A stretch of 64,000 bases of DNA from Ignavibacteria bacterium (GCA_015709655.1 CP054181.1:237262-301261); one strand, 5' to 3'. Counted from the first letter of the stretch, positions 45,847-55,155 are shown. Numbers and translations are program-made. Notes: generated by a model from the letters alone, not told the origin.

Positions 45847-46919
45847 TAATTTTGATTGCTTCCCTGCTTGTTGCTCTGCTGTGTGGGTGCAATACCTCTC
45901 AGCAACAACAGGAAATTACACTGTGGCACTTTTGGTCAGAACCGCGTCAGCGCGAAGTGTTGGATTCTCTCATTGCCGTGTACGAGCAGCATCATGCGCA
46001 TATACGAATCAAACCCACACCACTAAGCTGGACGGATGGCTACACCAAGCTGCTCCTTGCGTTTAACTCTTCTACGCCGCCGGATATTGTCCACCTGGGG
46101 ATGGACTGGTTTGCCGAGTTTAACAACCAACATGTTCTGGCACCTGTTACGGGTCCGGTCCAGTACACACCGGAGGGTGTCCTGTGGGTTGTCAACGCCC
46201 GCACCTTTGTTCGTCATAACGGCAGTACCACAAAATTCGAATGGGGTCTGTGCGCCAGTGATGCTCATAACGTGATAAAACGCACGCTGCCGATGCTGTG
46301 GCAGTACGGTGCACCTGAGTTTTTCGGCAGCCTGCCGGTGTACAAAACAATGGATACCAACCTGGTAAATGCACTATGGACGGTAAGGGGGCTGGTCCAT
46401 GACGGTGCTGTTGTTGACAATAGTCGTGGACTTGATGAGCGATTTGCACGCGGTGAAATTCACAACCTGCTCACCGGTTCCTGGATCGTAAACATGGTTA
46501 GCGGTAGCTCTCTTGCTGCGATGGAGGTCAGGCCGGCTCCATCTGTTCTTAACGGCGACGTGCTTGCCATCACCTCCGCATCGGACGTCCATGGTGCAGC
46601 ACAAAACTTTATTCAGTGGCTAACATCGTATCAGCAGGCCAAAACATTCTGCCTTAACGTTCCGGATGCGGGTTTTCCGGCGTCTGACAGTGTTTTTGGC
46701 GACCCAGATTTCTCCGTATCCCTATTGCAGTCTGGCTTTTTGCAAACCATTCGCCTGTCAAAGCCCCTTCCCGTCACTCCTCATCTTCTTGCAATCGAAC
46801 CCATAATTGAACGGCTTATCGAGCAGTGTTATTCTGCAGCAACAAAGCAGGATGTTCATGCATGGGTTATGCAGGCAAAAGCAGCCGTACGGAATATTGA
46901 ACAGTCCCCGGCTCACTGA
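45843..46919 (+). CDS. Extracellular solute-binding lipoprotein (ABC sugar-binding type)
   Basis: A 358-residue lipoprotein with a lipobox LLCGC (cysteine at residue 16). The mature part follows the family 1 solute-binding pattern: ITLWHFWSEPRQREVLDSLIAVYEQHH, PTPLSWTDGYTKLLLAFNSSTPPDIVHLG and AMEVRPAP. It is shorter than typical sugar-binding proteins (about 420 residues). No ABC permease or ATPase is nearby, so its transport role is doubtful; it may use a distant transporter or act as a sensor. The ATG lies inside the PBP2 stop (ATGA), so it is co-translated with PBP2. It overlaps the convergent Nudix gene by 7 bases. Confidence 0.75.
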   Translation: MIILIASLLVALLCGCNTSQQQQEITLWHFWSEPRQREVLDSLIAVYEQHHAHIRIKPTPLSWTDGYTKLLLAFNSSTPPDIVHLGMDWFAEFNNQHVLAPVTGPVQYTPEGVLWVVNARTFVRHNGSTTKFEWGLCASDAHNVIKRTLPMLWQYGAPEFFGSLPVYKTMDTNLVNALWTVRGLVHDGAVVDNSRGLDERFARGEIHNLLTGSWIVNMVSGSSLAAMEVRPAPSVLNGDVLAITSASDVHGAAQNFIQWLTSYQQAKTFCLNVPDAGFPASDSVFGDPDFSVSLLQSGFLQTIRLSKPLPVTPHLLAIEPIIERLIEQCYSAATKQDVHAWVMQAKAAVRNIEQSPAH

Positions 46920-47515
46920 TTACGAGCGGACGCTACTCTGCGAAGCCACTTATCTGCCATCCTGATGACACTTGCATCACCCGTGAATTCAGAGATACCA
47001 GTGATCGGTGCCCAGGCCAGGTCATGCGACTCTTCGCTGACAACATACCGTGTGTTGCCGGCCACACAGAGATACCGCACGTCAAAGTGGAGGTGCTCAG
47101 GTACGTCGCCGATTCTGGGAATTGGATGAATATCGATATCAAAAATCGATTCAGAGAGCAGTTCAATCTTAGAAATGCCACTCTCTTCGTGCGCTTCAGT
47201 TAATGCAACTCTTGAAATACACCCATCACCATCGGCATGACCGCCCGGCTGCACCCACGTATTCAGTTTTTTATGGTGCGTTAGTAAAACATGGTGCCGG
47301 TCAGGCGACAAAAGCCAGACGCTGCCGGTTACATGTCCGTACAGATTGCTACGATGAAAGCAATGCACTGACCCGGCTACAAATTGAATAAACGCTCTGG
47401 TTGTATTTTGCTCATCCGGAAACAGAACGGCATAATCGGACAGACGGCTTAGCAGCATCTGCCGGAATTCATTTTCGATACTGTTTGGACCCGGAGTGAA
47501 TCGTTGGTCAGTCAT
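46913..47515 (-). CDS. Nudix hydrolase
   Basis: A 200-residue pyrophosphohydrolase-like protein. The Nudix box region is PGGHADGDGCISRVALTEAHEESGI. The metal-binding EExxG part (HEESG) is intact, but the first glutamate of the classical GxxxxxE is glycine and the usual arginine of RE is threonine (TE). This GGHAD form is common in a Nudix branch of unknown substrate. The strands before the box (SVWLLSPDRHHVLLTHHKKLNTWVQPGGH) are normal. The start is at 47515; the msrB gene diverges 44 bases away. Confidence 0.82.
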   Translation of the reverse strand: MTDQRFTPGPNSIENEFRQMLLSRLSDYAVLFPDEQNTTRAFIQFVAGSVHCFHRSNLYGHVTGSVWLLSPDRHHVLLTHHKKLNTWVQPGGHADGDGCISRVALTEAHEESGISKIELLSESIFDIDIHPIPRIGDVPEHLHFDVRYLCVAGNTRYVVSEESHDLAWAPITGISEFTGDASVIRMADKWLRRVASARNQ

Positions 47516-47559
47516 GAGCTGTTATAAAATCAGCAAAATACTATTCTGGTTGTACTGTA

Positions 47560-47985
47560 ATGGACAAAATTAATAAAAGTGAAGAAGAGTGGCGATCCTT
47601 ACTCACCGCTGAAGAATATCATGTTCTCCGTGAAAAAGGCACCGAGCCTCCGTTCACAGGCGAGTATGTTGATACATCTGTGCCCGGTACGTACGAGTGC
47701 AGGGCCTGCGGTGCCCAATTGTATTCAAGCGGTGCTAAGTTCGAAAGTCACTGCGGCTGGCCAAGCTTTTATGAAGCAATGAACAGCAGTGCAATAACAC
47801 AGACACCTGACCATAGTTTTGGTATGGTGCGAACCGAATTAACATGTAGTTGTTGCGGCTCGCACCTTGGACATATTTTTACTGACGGACCCAGGCCAAC
47901 CGGAATGCGTCACTGCATCAACAGTATTTCGTTACTATTTCGTTCGGATAACCAAGCACCTGATAAAACCGATGATCAGGAGTGA
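47560..47985 (+). CDS. msrB: Peptide methionine (R)-S-oxide reductase
   Basis: Repairs oxidised methionine (R-sulfoxide) in proteins. The 141 residues carry the two zinc-binding CxxC pairs (CRAC and CSCC), the substrate region HCGWPSFYEA and the catalytic cysteine in RHCINSISL near the C-terminus. It is a stand-alone MsrB; no MsrA domain is fused or adjacent. No signal peptide, so it is cytoplasmic. It overlaps the convergent RND gene by 10 bases. Confidence 0.94.
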   Translation: MDKINKSEEEWRSLLTAEEYHVLREKGTEPPFTGEYVDTSVPGTYECRACGAQLYSSGAKFESHCGWPSFYEAMNSSAITQTPDHSFGMVRTELTCSCCGSHLGHIFTDGPRPTGMRHCINSISLLFRSDNQAPDKTDDQE

Positions 47986-50900
47986 CTGAAGAATTTTCTA
48001 AGCTTCGTCGCCGTTTGAATCTGGAGCAGATACAAACATGGCACTACAATGAGCGTCAGGAACGTTGCAAACAGAAGTCCAAAAATAACGGCCCATGCCA
48101 GGGGTCCCCAGAAAGCAACACTATCCGATCCAACATGAAAATGCGGATCCCGAAGGTTTAGCATAGCCCAGAAATCAAAGTTCAGTCCGATTGCCAGCGG
48201 AACCAGTCCCAGAATTGTTGATGCAGCTGTCAGCACCACCGGATTGAAGCGAATAGCGCCACCCTCCACAATTGCTTCGCGAAGTTCTACCCCCTGGGCT
48301 AGCAAGATGTCGGTAAAGTCAACAAGAACAATTCCGTTTCTAACCACGATGCCACCCAGTGCGATAATCCCAACACCGGTGATGACAATCGAAAACTCAA
48401 TGCCAAACAGAGTAAAGCCAAGAAGCACACCAATCACGCTAAAGAGCACCGTGCTCATTATAAGCACCGGCTTGGCAAGAGAGTTAAACTGAATTACCAG
48501 GATCAGGATAATAATACCGGCAGCGATGCCAAAAGCCATACCCAGAAAGTCAGCATTGTCAGCCTGTTCTTCCTGTGCACCCGTTTGCCTTATGGAATAT
48601 CCATCAGGAACTCTCACAGTTTTGAGTGCCTTGGCAATCTGTGCATTGATGGCAGTAGCATTATATCCCTGCAGAACGTTGGATGCAAGTGTAACCACGC
48701 GCTGCTGGTTTTTCCGATGAATCCCTGAGAAGGATGACACATAATTTATGGTTGCCAGTGATGAAATCGGAACCTGGCGGAAAGCACCAGTGCTCATGTC
48801 ACGGTAGGTGACCGGTAAATTCATCATGGCGTCGATGTTGGACCGCATGTCTTCCGACACTCTGATCTGCAGAGGGTACTCATCCTCGCCCACCCGCATC
48901 TTTGTTGCCTCAAGACCATGCAGTGCACCCCGTAGCGTAAACCCTATCTGTGAGGATGTTATTCCATCGATGTTTGCCCTGGCTCGGTCAACGACAACGC
49001 TAATCTCAGGCTTATTGCGCTCAAGATCGGATTTAAGTTTCTCGATACCGGGTATATGTAGCGAGTCAATAACTAAGGCACGCACCCGCTCGGTAAGTTG
49101 TTCCAGCACGGCAAAGTCATCACCGGCAATTTCGATACTGATTTCTTTGCCGGTTGGCGGCCCATTGGCCTCTTTTTCCACGATGATTTCGGCACCGGGT
49201 ATATCGGCAACTGCCTTCCTAAATTCGGTTAGATATTTGCTGGTCTGCGGGTCACGCCGTTTTGCATATTCTTCGAAGGCTACCGAAACCTTCCCTTTGT
49301 TTGGTGCAACTGTACGGTCGGGTGAGCGCGGGTCACCCGCTCCCAGGCCCACGTTTGAAACTATGGCTGTTATATCGGGATTATCAGGTCCGATAATTTT
49401 CCGTACCCGTTGTTCCACCACCTTGGTGACCGAATCGGTTACAACTGCATCAGTCCCGATTGGAAGCTGGATATAAATGTATCCATAGTTCGGCTCCCCC
49501 GACGGGAAGAAAACCGGTGGCTTACCATACAGTGCGGCAAACACGATGGTAGCAACGAACAGAACGATAACTGATACCAGAAGGACTGCCGGTCTTTTAC
49601 CGGCTAACATGAAACGCAGAAATGATCTGTACCAGCCCATCAGGCCTGGCAGGATTTTCTCCTGAAACGGCTCGATCAGGTACGGCGATAGAACGAATTT
49701 GTTCAATGTAATAAACGCAAGCACCAGGATTGCGAGGACGGCAAACCAAAATGCACCGGCTAATAGTGCAGCAATCATCGCCAGACACACAACACCAAGA
49801 AGGACCCACATTACTCGTTTGTTCATGGCTCCTTTTTTCCTGTCCATGAAGTCAACGGCAAAAACCGGATTAATGATGTATGCAACAATGAGTGAAGCTG
49901 TAAGCGTAATGATTAATACGCTTGGCAAATACACCATGAACTCACCCACGATTCCCGGCCAGAACAATAGCGGGAAGAATGGAGCCAGTGTGGTTAGAGT
50001 ACCCGCAAACACAGGGGCAAACACTTCTGCAGCAGCATACCCAGCCGCCGTTTTTACATCGTATCCTTCCTTAACATGAAGCCGGTGTGTGTTTTCAATG
50101 ACCACAATGGCATCATCAACGATAATACCCAGTGCCAGAAGGAACGAGAAGGTCACAACAATGTTAAATGTAAAATCAAGGCCGGGCATCACCGTGAAGG
50201 CAAGAAAGGAGGAAAGCGGAGTGGCAAGCCCAATGAATAAAGAATTCGAGACCCCCATGAAGAACATCAGCACGGTGGTCACCAGCAAAAAGCCAATAAC
50301 AATTGAGTTCACAAGGTCTGCTATGTTTGACCGCGTTGCCTTACTCATGTCATTGGTTAGTTTGAGCGTAACACCGTCAGGAAGGCGCTGTGCCTGGTAG
50401 TCGGCAATGATCATCTGAATCTTATCTGACGCATCAATCAGGTTTTCACCAGATTTTTTAAGTACACTCAGCGTAACGACCGGGTGACCGTCCAGGCGGG
50501 CAAAGCTCTGCTGTTCCTTGGCCGTATCGATAACAGTTGCAATATCACGCAAGTACACAAGGTTGCCCATGCCGGACTTGACAACAGTCTCTTTGATGTC
50601 ATCAACAGTTCGATACTCACCCGAAACCTTCACATTCCTGCGGATACCACCAACGTTTAAGTCACCTGCGGAAATGTTAACATTTTCGCCGGACAACACA
50701 CTGCTTACGTCGTGGAACGATACTCCCAGCGACTGCATCCGGTACGGATCCAGATCAATCCGAATTTCTTTTTCAAGAGCGCCGATAATGTCAACACGCC
50801 GGATTTCATGCAATGACTCAATCTTGTCCTGCAATTCATCGGCATAAACTTTCAGGTTGTCAAGACCGATATCACCCGAGATGTTTACAAACATGATCGG

Positions 50901-51329
50901 GAATTCCGACATGTCGATTTCCTGAACGTCGGGCCCCTTAGTAAGTGAAACCGGCAAGTTTGCCTTGGCCCTGTCAATAGCATCCGTTACGCGTTGTTTG
51001 GCAACAGTAGGCGTAATTTCAGTCGTAAACTCTACCGTAATGATCGAAGCATCCTGAATGCTCTGACTAAGCACTTTCTTCACATCGGCAACTGACTTGA
51101 TCTGCTTTTCGATCTGCCTGGTGACCAGATTCTCCATGTCAACTGGTGCCGTGCCGGCATTGATTGTGGTAACAAGGATCGTTGGCACAACAACATCGGG
51201 AAACTGCTCCTTCGGTAATCGGACATAGACTACTGCACCGATAATAAAAATCAGCACCGTAAGTACATACACGGTTGTACGGTTGTTAACAGCCCAAGCT
51301 GTTATCGGGAAGTTTTTATGATTACTCAT
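47976..51329 (-). CDS. RND family efflux pump, inner-membrane permease
   Basis: A 1117-residue proton-driven pump of the AcrB/MMPL class. It has the N-terminal helix VYVLTVLIFIIGAVVYVRLP, two large periplasmic loops, and two sets of five to six helices. Transmembrane segments contain the proton-relay type residues (ALGIIVDDAIVVIENTHR). The second half repeats the pattern (GIIALGGIVVRNGIVLVDF). It is somewhat longer than AcrB (1049). GIIVDD...IE and the sequence of the periplasmic porter domains point to a drug or small-molecule pump rather than a heavy-metal pump, but the substrate is not known. It overlaps the fusion-protein gene by 4 bases and is the last gene of the operon. Confidence 0.92.
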   Translation of the reverse strand: MSNHKNFPITAWAVNNRTTVYVLTVLIFIIGAVVYVRLPKEQFPDVVVPTILVTTINAGTAPVDMENLVTRQIEKQIKSVADVKKVLSQSIQDASIITVEFTTEITPTVAKQRVTDAIDRAKANLPVSLTKGPDVQEIDMSEFPIMFVNISGDIGLDNLKVYADELQDKIESLHEIRRVDIIGALEKEIRIDLDPYRMQSLGVSFHDVSSVLSGENVNISAGDLNVGGIRRNVKVSGEYRTVDDIKETVVKSGMGNLVYLRDIATVIDTAKEQQSFARLDGHPVVTLSVLKKSGENLIDASDKIQMIIADYQAQRLPDGVTLKLTNDMSKATRSNIADLVNSIVIGFLLVTTVLMFFMGVSNSLFIGLATPLSSFLAFTVMPGLDFTFNIVVTFSFLLALGIIVDDAIVVIENTHRLHVKEGYDVKTAAGYAAAEVFAPVFAGTLTTLAPFFPLLFWPGIVGEFMVYLPSVLIITLTASLIVAYIINPVFAVDFMDRKKGAMNKRVMWVLLGVVCLAMIAALLAGAFWFAVLAILVLAFITLNKFVLSPYLIEPFQEKILPGLMGWYRSFLRFMLAGKRPAVLLVSVIVLFVATIVFAALYGKPPVFFPSGEPNYGYIYIQLPIGTDAVVTDSVTKVVEQRVRKIIGPDNPDITAIVSNVGLGAGDPRSPDRTVAPNKGKVSVAFEEYAKRRDPQTSKYLTEFRKAVADIPGAEIIVEKEANGPPTGKEISIEIAGDDFAVLEQLTERVRALVIDSLHIPGIEKLKSDLERNKPEISVVVDRARANIDGITSSQIGFTLRGALHGLEATKMRVGEDEYPLQIRVSEDMRSNIDAMMNLPVTYRDMSTGAFRQVPISSLATINYVSSFSGIHRKNQQRVVTLASNVLQGYNATAINAQIAKALKTVRVPDGYSIRQTGAQEEQADNADFLGMAFGIAAGIIILILVIQFNSLAKPVLIMSTVLFSVIGVLLGFTLFGIEFSIVITGVGIIALGGIVVRNGIVLVDFTDILLAQGVELREAIVEGGAIRFNPVVLTAASTILGLVPLAIGLNFDFWAMLNLRDPHFHVGSDSVAFWGPLAWAVIFGLLFATFLTLIVVPCLYLLQIQTATKLRKFFSHS

Positions 51330-52480
51330 TCAACCACCCGCACGCGTTGTCCGTCAGATACCAGCGTAACGCCATTGTGCACAATCACGTCGTCAGCCCC
51401 AACACCATCAGTTACCATTGCCGTTTCACCGCTCACCGCTCCGATAACCACTCGTGCCTTTGTAGCCTTCCCTCCGACAACTTTGTATACATAGGTACGG
51501 TCTGCATCGCGAACAACAGACGCGAGCGGAATCGTCAGGGCCTCATTAAATACTTTTTCGGTCAGCGTTATATCGCAGGTGGCGTTTGGTTTTAGTCCTG
51601 GCGAGACGGAGCGCAGTGGTATTTCAATCCGGAACGACCTGTTAACAGGGTTCACTGTTTTTGATACGATCCCCACCCTGGAGGTGATTGTATCACCGGT
51701 ATCGGGAAAGCGCACCGTGACCACATCACCAACACGTATGGTACCGGCATAGGTTTCAGCAAGGTCTGCTATAACCCGCATGTCGGACGTATTAACGATC
51801 GTCATCAACTGCATGCCGGCCATGACCATCTCGCCGGCCTTGGGACGCAATCCGTCAACAATACCAGATGTAGGAGCCTTAATCTTTGTCATGTCCAACT
51901 GTTCTCTAAGCGATGCCAGACGCTTTTCAAGTGACTCCTTGTTATTCTTTGCCTGCAGGTACTGAACCTCGCTTCCTGCTTTTTGCTCGAAAATCCGCAG
52001 TTGCTTTTCGTACAGTGTTGTTGCAAACTCAAGCTGAGTGGTCACCTCTTCGATGCCGCGCTGAATCAGAGCATCATCGAGTTCAGCCAGCAGTTGTCCC
52101 TTGGCAACGGCCTGGCCATTGACAACGCGCAGACTCACAAGCTGTCCGGACGTTTTGGGGGCTACCGCAATTGACGACCGTGAATCGACGATTGCCTTCA
52201 CGGTAACCTGCTTTTTAAAGGGGCCGGGACTTACGGTGTAAACCCCAACCGGAATTTGGCCATTTGCCGCATTCACACCCAACTGCTCTTCGAGCTGCCG
52301 GATTTTGTCATCAAGAGCATTGCGCTCGGTTCTGTACTTTTCCAAAAGCTCTCGTGACGGTTCGTGCCCTTCGTTAGAAGTACACGACACCGCAATGATC
52401 ACGACGATTGCGAAGGCTCCGACCATTCGGAACATTGATGTGGCTTTCAAGTAGTTATTAGTCATTGTTGTAATAATCAT
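51326..52480 (-). CDS. RND efflux membrane fusion protein (lipoprotein)
   Basis: A 384-residue periplasmic adaptor linking the RND pump to TolC. A lipoprotein signal ends AVSC (cysteine near residue 33). A short coiled coil (EKYRTERNALDDKIRQLEEQL) follows. The biotinyl-lipoyl halves are SGQLVSLRVVNGQAVAKGQLLAELD and APTSGIVDGLRPKAGEMV, separated by a helical hairpin. Beta-barrel and membrane-proximal domains follow to VVE. An alternative ATG at 52465 would shorten the polar head by 5 residues. It lies 19 bases after tetR and overlaps the pump gene by 4 bases. Confidence 0.9.
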   Translation of the reverse strand: MIITTMTNNYLKATSMFRMVGAFAIVVIIAVSCTSNEGHEPSRELLEKYRTERNALDDKIRQLEEQLGVNAANGQIPVGVYTVSPGPFKKQVTVKAIVDSRSSIAVAPKTSGQLVSLRVVNGQAVAKGQLLAELDDALIQRGIEEVTTQLEFATTLYEKQLRIFEQKAGSEVQYLQAKNNKESLEKRLASLREQLDMTKIKAPTSGIVDGLRPKAGEMVMAGMQLMTIVNTSDMRVIADLAETYAGTIRVGDVVTVRFPDTGDTITSRVGIVSKTVNPVNRSFRIEIPLRSVSPGLKPNATCDITLTEKVFNEALTIPLASVVRDADRTYVYKVVGGKATKARVVIGAVSGETAMVTDGVGADDVIVHNGVTLVSDGQRVRVVE

Positions 52481-52499
52481 TGTAGTATGTAGATTTAGG

Positions 52500-53141
52500 C
52501 TAGTGCATCAGCCCCTTTATCAGCAAAGAGGTTACATTGCGCACCACTTGTTCGCAGTTAATCTTACCGTATTGCGGGGGTAGCACCGAACTCTGACAGA
52601 GCAGCATCGCCCCACGGGTTGCAAGCATCAGGTCCAGAACGGTCTGATGAATCTTCGTTTTTACCGTAAAGAGACCGGAATCAACGCCTTCCTGAACAAT
52701 GTTAAGAGTTGCCGTAAATATGCGACTGTCGATTTCGGCAAATTCTTTCATGTACGGCAGATCTGCCTTACAGCACTCAGCAGAGGAATGTTCATTTCCG
52801 ATACGCACCAGTTCTTTATAAAAAATATTGTTTTCTGAAGTATACTGTAAGAACACATCAACACACCGGTGCAGTTTCTTATCAGCTTCTATCTTCCGAG
52901 CAGCTATCTTTTCAATTTTCGTTACTATTTTGTTAAAGTCTTCCGCAAGAATCGCCAGGATTAACTCATCACGATTTTTATAATACAAGTAGAGTGTTCC
53001 TTTTGCCACTTCAGCAGTACTGGCAATTCGCTCCATGGAACACTGCTGGATACCCACCTCAAGGAAAGCCGTCCTGGCTGCATCACGGATCACATCTCTG
53101 CGGTTTTCACGTTCACGTGCTTTTCGCTCACGAATCCCCAT
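52500..53141 (-). CDS. TetR family regulator of the efflux operon
   Basis: A 213-residue repressor. The start at 53141 gives MGIRERKARERENRRDVI, the normal basic lead-in of TetR proteins. The helix-turn-helix is in VGIQQCSMERIASTAEVAKGTLYLYYKNRDELI (residues about 28-60). The ligand-binding C-terminal domain is all-helical, ending LLIKGLMH. The gene starts inside the end of tolC (14-base overlap) and lies between the outer-membrane and inner-membrane components, so it is produced together with the pump it probably represses. Inverted repeats next to the tolC promoter are the obvious operator candidates. Confidence 0.88.
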   Translation of the reverse strand: MGIRERKARERENRRDVIRDAARTAFLEVGIQQCSMERIASTAEVAKGTLYLYYKNRDELILAILAEDFNKIVTKIEKIAARKIEADKKLHRCVDVFLQYTSENNIFYKELVRIGNEHSSAECCKADLPYMKEFAEIDSRIFTATLNIVQEGVDSGLFTVKTKIHQTVLDLMLATRGAMLLCQSSVLPPQYGKINCEQVVRNVTSLLIKGLMH

Positions 53142-54492
53142 GAATCTCCTCCGCATATCGAATGTACTTGTCTGGTACCTTGCCAATCGACTTTTCAAAG
53201 TCTGCCAGCCGAATGTAATAGTCGTAGAGTGCCCCAAGCCTGTTCACCTGAGCGCGAGTAAGAGCACTCTGCGAGTCGTTTATTTCAAGCTGACTGCCGG
53301 TTCCTTCGGCATATCTGATTTTGGCAATCTCATATCCCCGCTCAGCCTGCTGTACATTACCGGCCTGTGCAATGATCCGTTCCCTGGCTGACGTAAGTTC
53401 ATTAATGGAAGCGCTGACCTGCAGGCGCAGCAGGTTTTTCAGCTGGTCTACATGCTCGCCAAGCGTTTGATAGTCTATTGTAGCCTGATCCAGTTGCGAT
53501 GCCGTTCGCATGCCGTTAAAAATATTGAGACTCAGATTGAGGCCGATAAATGCCTGCGAAGCACTCACCCAGTCTTTAAAATCATCGCTCTGTCCAGAGT
53601 TTCCGTATTGTCCGATGAGCGATACCGTAGGATAATAACCAGACCGGTACACATCAATGAGTTTATCTGACACCGCAAGCTGCGATTCCATTGCAACCAG
53701 CTGGTAATTATGCTTGAGGGCGCTCTCAGTGCTCTCATTTACGTCAGGAACGCTTCCTGGTTCGGGGAGTTCCACTGACTGCGGCTCCAGGGTATCCGTT
53801 TGGTCAGCATTCATATACGTCATGAGTGCTGCAACTGCGTTTTTGTACCCAACACGGGCCGATGTAAGTTCCGGTCGGATATTCTCGAGCGCAACATTTG
53901 CCCGAATAAGGTCGTACTCGGCAACCATCCCCTGTTCAAATAGAGTTTTAACTGTTTTCTGATGTTCAGAGGCCAGGTTATATGCAGACTGAGCAATCTG
54001 AGCCATCTCCCTGGCTGCAAGAGCAGCCAGGAATCTGCGTCGCGTCTCGGTAACAACATCCGCCACAGCCGCCCTGTACTGGTCTGTTGCCGCTCCAACA
54101 TACTTAGCTGCTGCGCCAATACCAGTAAACACCGCACTATTAAACAACACCTGGTTAAAGGTTGCGGCCACGTTATACGAGTTATTTAACCCAAATCGCA
54201 TGGGCTGCATGCCGCCTTCCTGAGGGTTCAGAAAGTTGGGTACAAAAAACACAGGGGCTTCCACATTGTAGTTGTACGTTGCACTCACACCTACAAACGG
54301 GAGCGCACCCGATAGTGCTTCGGTACGCTGGGCTCGTGCTTTTGAAATGCTCAACCGGGCAATGGCAATACTCTGGTTCTTCCGGATGGCGGTTTGGATA
54401 GCTTCATCCAATGTTACCGGGACGGCAGATCGTAAGGCAGGCACGTACATCGTGCATAGCAGCACACAGGCTGTAAGTAGTTTTCTAACCAT
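53128..54492 (-). CDS. TolC family outer-membrane channel
   Basis: A 454-residue outer-membrane efflux protein with a signal peptide (MVRKLLTACVLLCTMYVPALRSA). Two repeats of long helices and short barrel strands are visible: VTLDEAIQTAIRKNQSIAIARL at residue about 27 and the matching LPEPGSVPDVNESTESALKHNYQLVAMESQL near 245. It forms the exit duct of the RND pump encoded downstream. It is the first gene of the tolC-tetR-MFP-RND operon, with a candidate promoter and operator within 80 bases upstream. Confidence 0.9.
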   Translation of the reverse strand: MVRKLLTACVLLCTMYVPALRSAVPVTLDEAIQTAIRKNQSIAIARLSISKARAQRTEALSGALPFVGVSATYNYNVEAPVFFVPNFLNPQEGGMQPMRFGLNNSYNVAATFNQVLFNSAVFTGIGAAAKYVGAATDQYRAAVADVVTETRRRFLAALAAREMAQIAQSAYNLASEHQKTVKTLFEQGMVAEYDLIRANVALENIRPELTSARVGYKNAVAALMTYMNADQTDTLEPQSVELPEPGSVPDVNESTESALKHNYQLVAMESQLAVSDKLIDVYRSGYYPTVSLIGQYGNSGQSDDFKDWVSASQAFIGLNLSLNIFNGMRTASQLDQATIDYQTLGEHVDQLKNLLRLQVSASINELTSARERIIAQAGNVQQAERGYEIAKIRYAEGTGSQLEINDSQSALTRAQVNRLGALYDYYIRLADFEKSIGKVPDKYIRYAEEIHGDS

Positions 54493-54517
54493 AGGAGAAT
54501 CCTGATTGACTGACTGA

Positions 54518-54541
54518 TGGTCTTTTAATGACCACCGGTCA
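54518..54541. promoter_or_regulatory. Candidate TetR operator of the efflux operon
   Basis: Two overlapping inverted repeats: TGGTC-N7-GACCA (54518-54534) and TGACC-N3-GGTCA (54529-54541). They lie immediately downstream of the -7 box, covering the predicted transcription start, where a bound repressor would block initiation. A third palindrome, ATCATT-TT-AATGAT, lies at 54591-54604, upstream of the promoter. Confidence 0.4.
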
Positions 54542-54571
54542 CAAAATTAAGCAAGAACAGGACAATTCAAA
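54542..54571 (-). promoter_or_regulatory. Promoter of the tolC-tetR-MFP-RND operon
   Basis: On the minus strand TTTG (54571-54568), an 18-bp spacer, then TAATTTTG (54549-54542), a full match to the Bacteroidota consensus. The tolC ATG is 49 bases downstream, leaving room for a leader and operator. Confidence 0.45.
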
Positions 54572-54633
54572 AATTTCCGTGCAGCAAACAATCATTTTAA
54601 TGATGGTATCCCAATACCTCTTTGCCGATGCTC

Positions 54634-55155
54634 TTACCTCAGATGCGGGATTAGGGCTGATGTCAGGAGGTTAAGATTGGGTGCAACGATGGTTGCATCG
54701 GTTGGATTGTGCGGTCCAACCAGCGCAGTATGAACGCCGGCAGCATGCCCGGCAGCAGCATCGGTAACAGAGTCGCCAACAAACCAGCAATGTACAGGCT
54801 GGAGCTGGTATTCACGGATAGCATCCAGAAGCATACCGGGGGCTGGTTTCCTGCGGACACTTCCGGTACCGGCAAGATCAGTACAGTAGTAGGCTGCATC
54901 AACACCAAAGCCCAGGGCTGAGCGCAACTCATCCTGCATGAAGGTATGCACTGCCTGCAGGTCAGCATCGGTCATAAGCCCCTTACCTACTCCCTGCTGA
55001 TTCGAAGCCACGATTATAAGATACCCATGCTGATGAGCATGAGTCAGCAATGGGAACACGTCGGGGAGTACGATAAATTCCGACGGTGTGGTAATGTAGC
55101 CACCAACTTTCAGTTTATTTATTACACCGTCGCGGTCAACAAACAAAGCCTTCAT
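54634..55155 (-). CDS. HAD-IIIA phosphatase resembling heptose bisphosphate phosphatase (GmhB)
   Basis: A 173-residue phosphatase probably acting on a sugar phosphate. Motif I is DRDGVINK at the N-terminus (DxDGxxN form of GmhB/HisB). Motif II is the serine in IVASNQQGVGKG. Motif III is the lysine in RRKPAPGML, and motif IV is GDSVTDAAAG. The zinc loop of true GmhB (several Cys/His before RKPxPGM) is reduced to one cysteine in YYCTDLAGTGS, so zinc is probably not bound. The start at 55155 overlaps the glycosyltransferase stop by 4 bases (ATGA); the longer frame is rejected for that reason. Last gene of the WbaP operon. Confidence 0.78.
   Translation of the reverse strand: MKALFVDRDGVINKLKVGGYITTPSEFIVLPDVFPLLTHAHQHGYLIIVASNQQGVGKGLMTDADLQAVHTFMQDELRSALGFGVDAAYYCTDLAGTGSVRRKPAPGMLLDAIREYQLQPVHCWFVGDSVTDAAAGHAAGVHTALVGPHNPTDATIVAPNLNLLTSALIPHLR

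Noticed and set aside
53142-53237. Upstream 32 codons of the TetR frame
   Set aside because: They lie within tolC and are not TetR-like; the ATG at 53141 gives the usual basic start.
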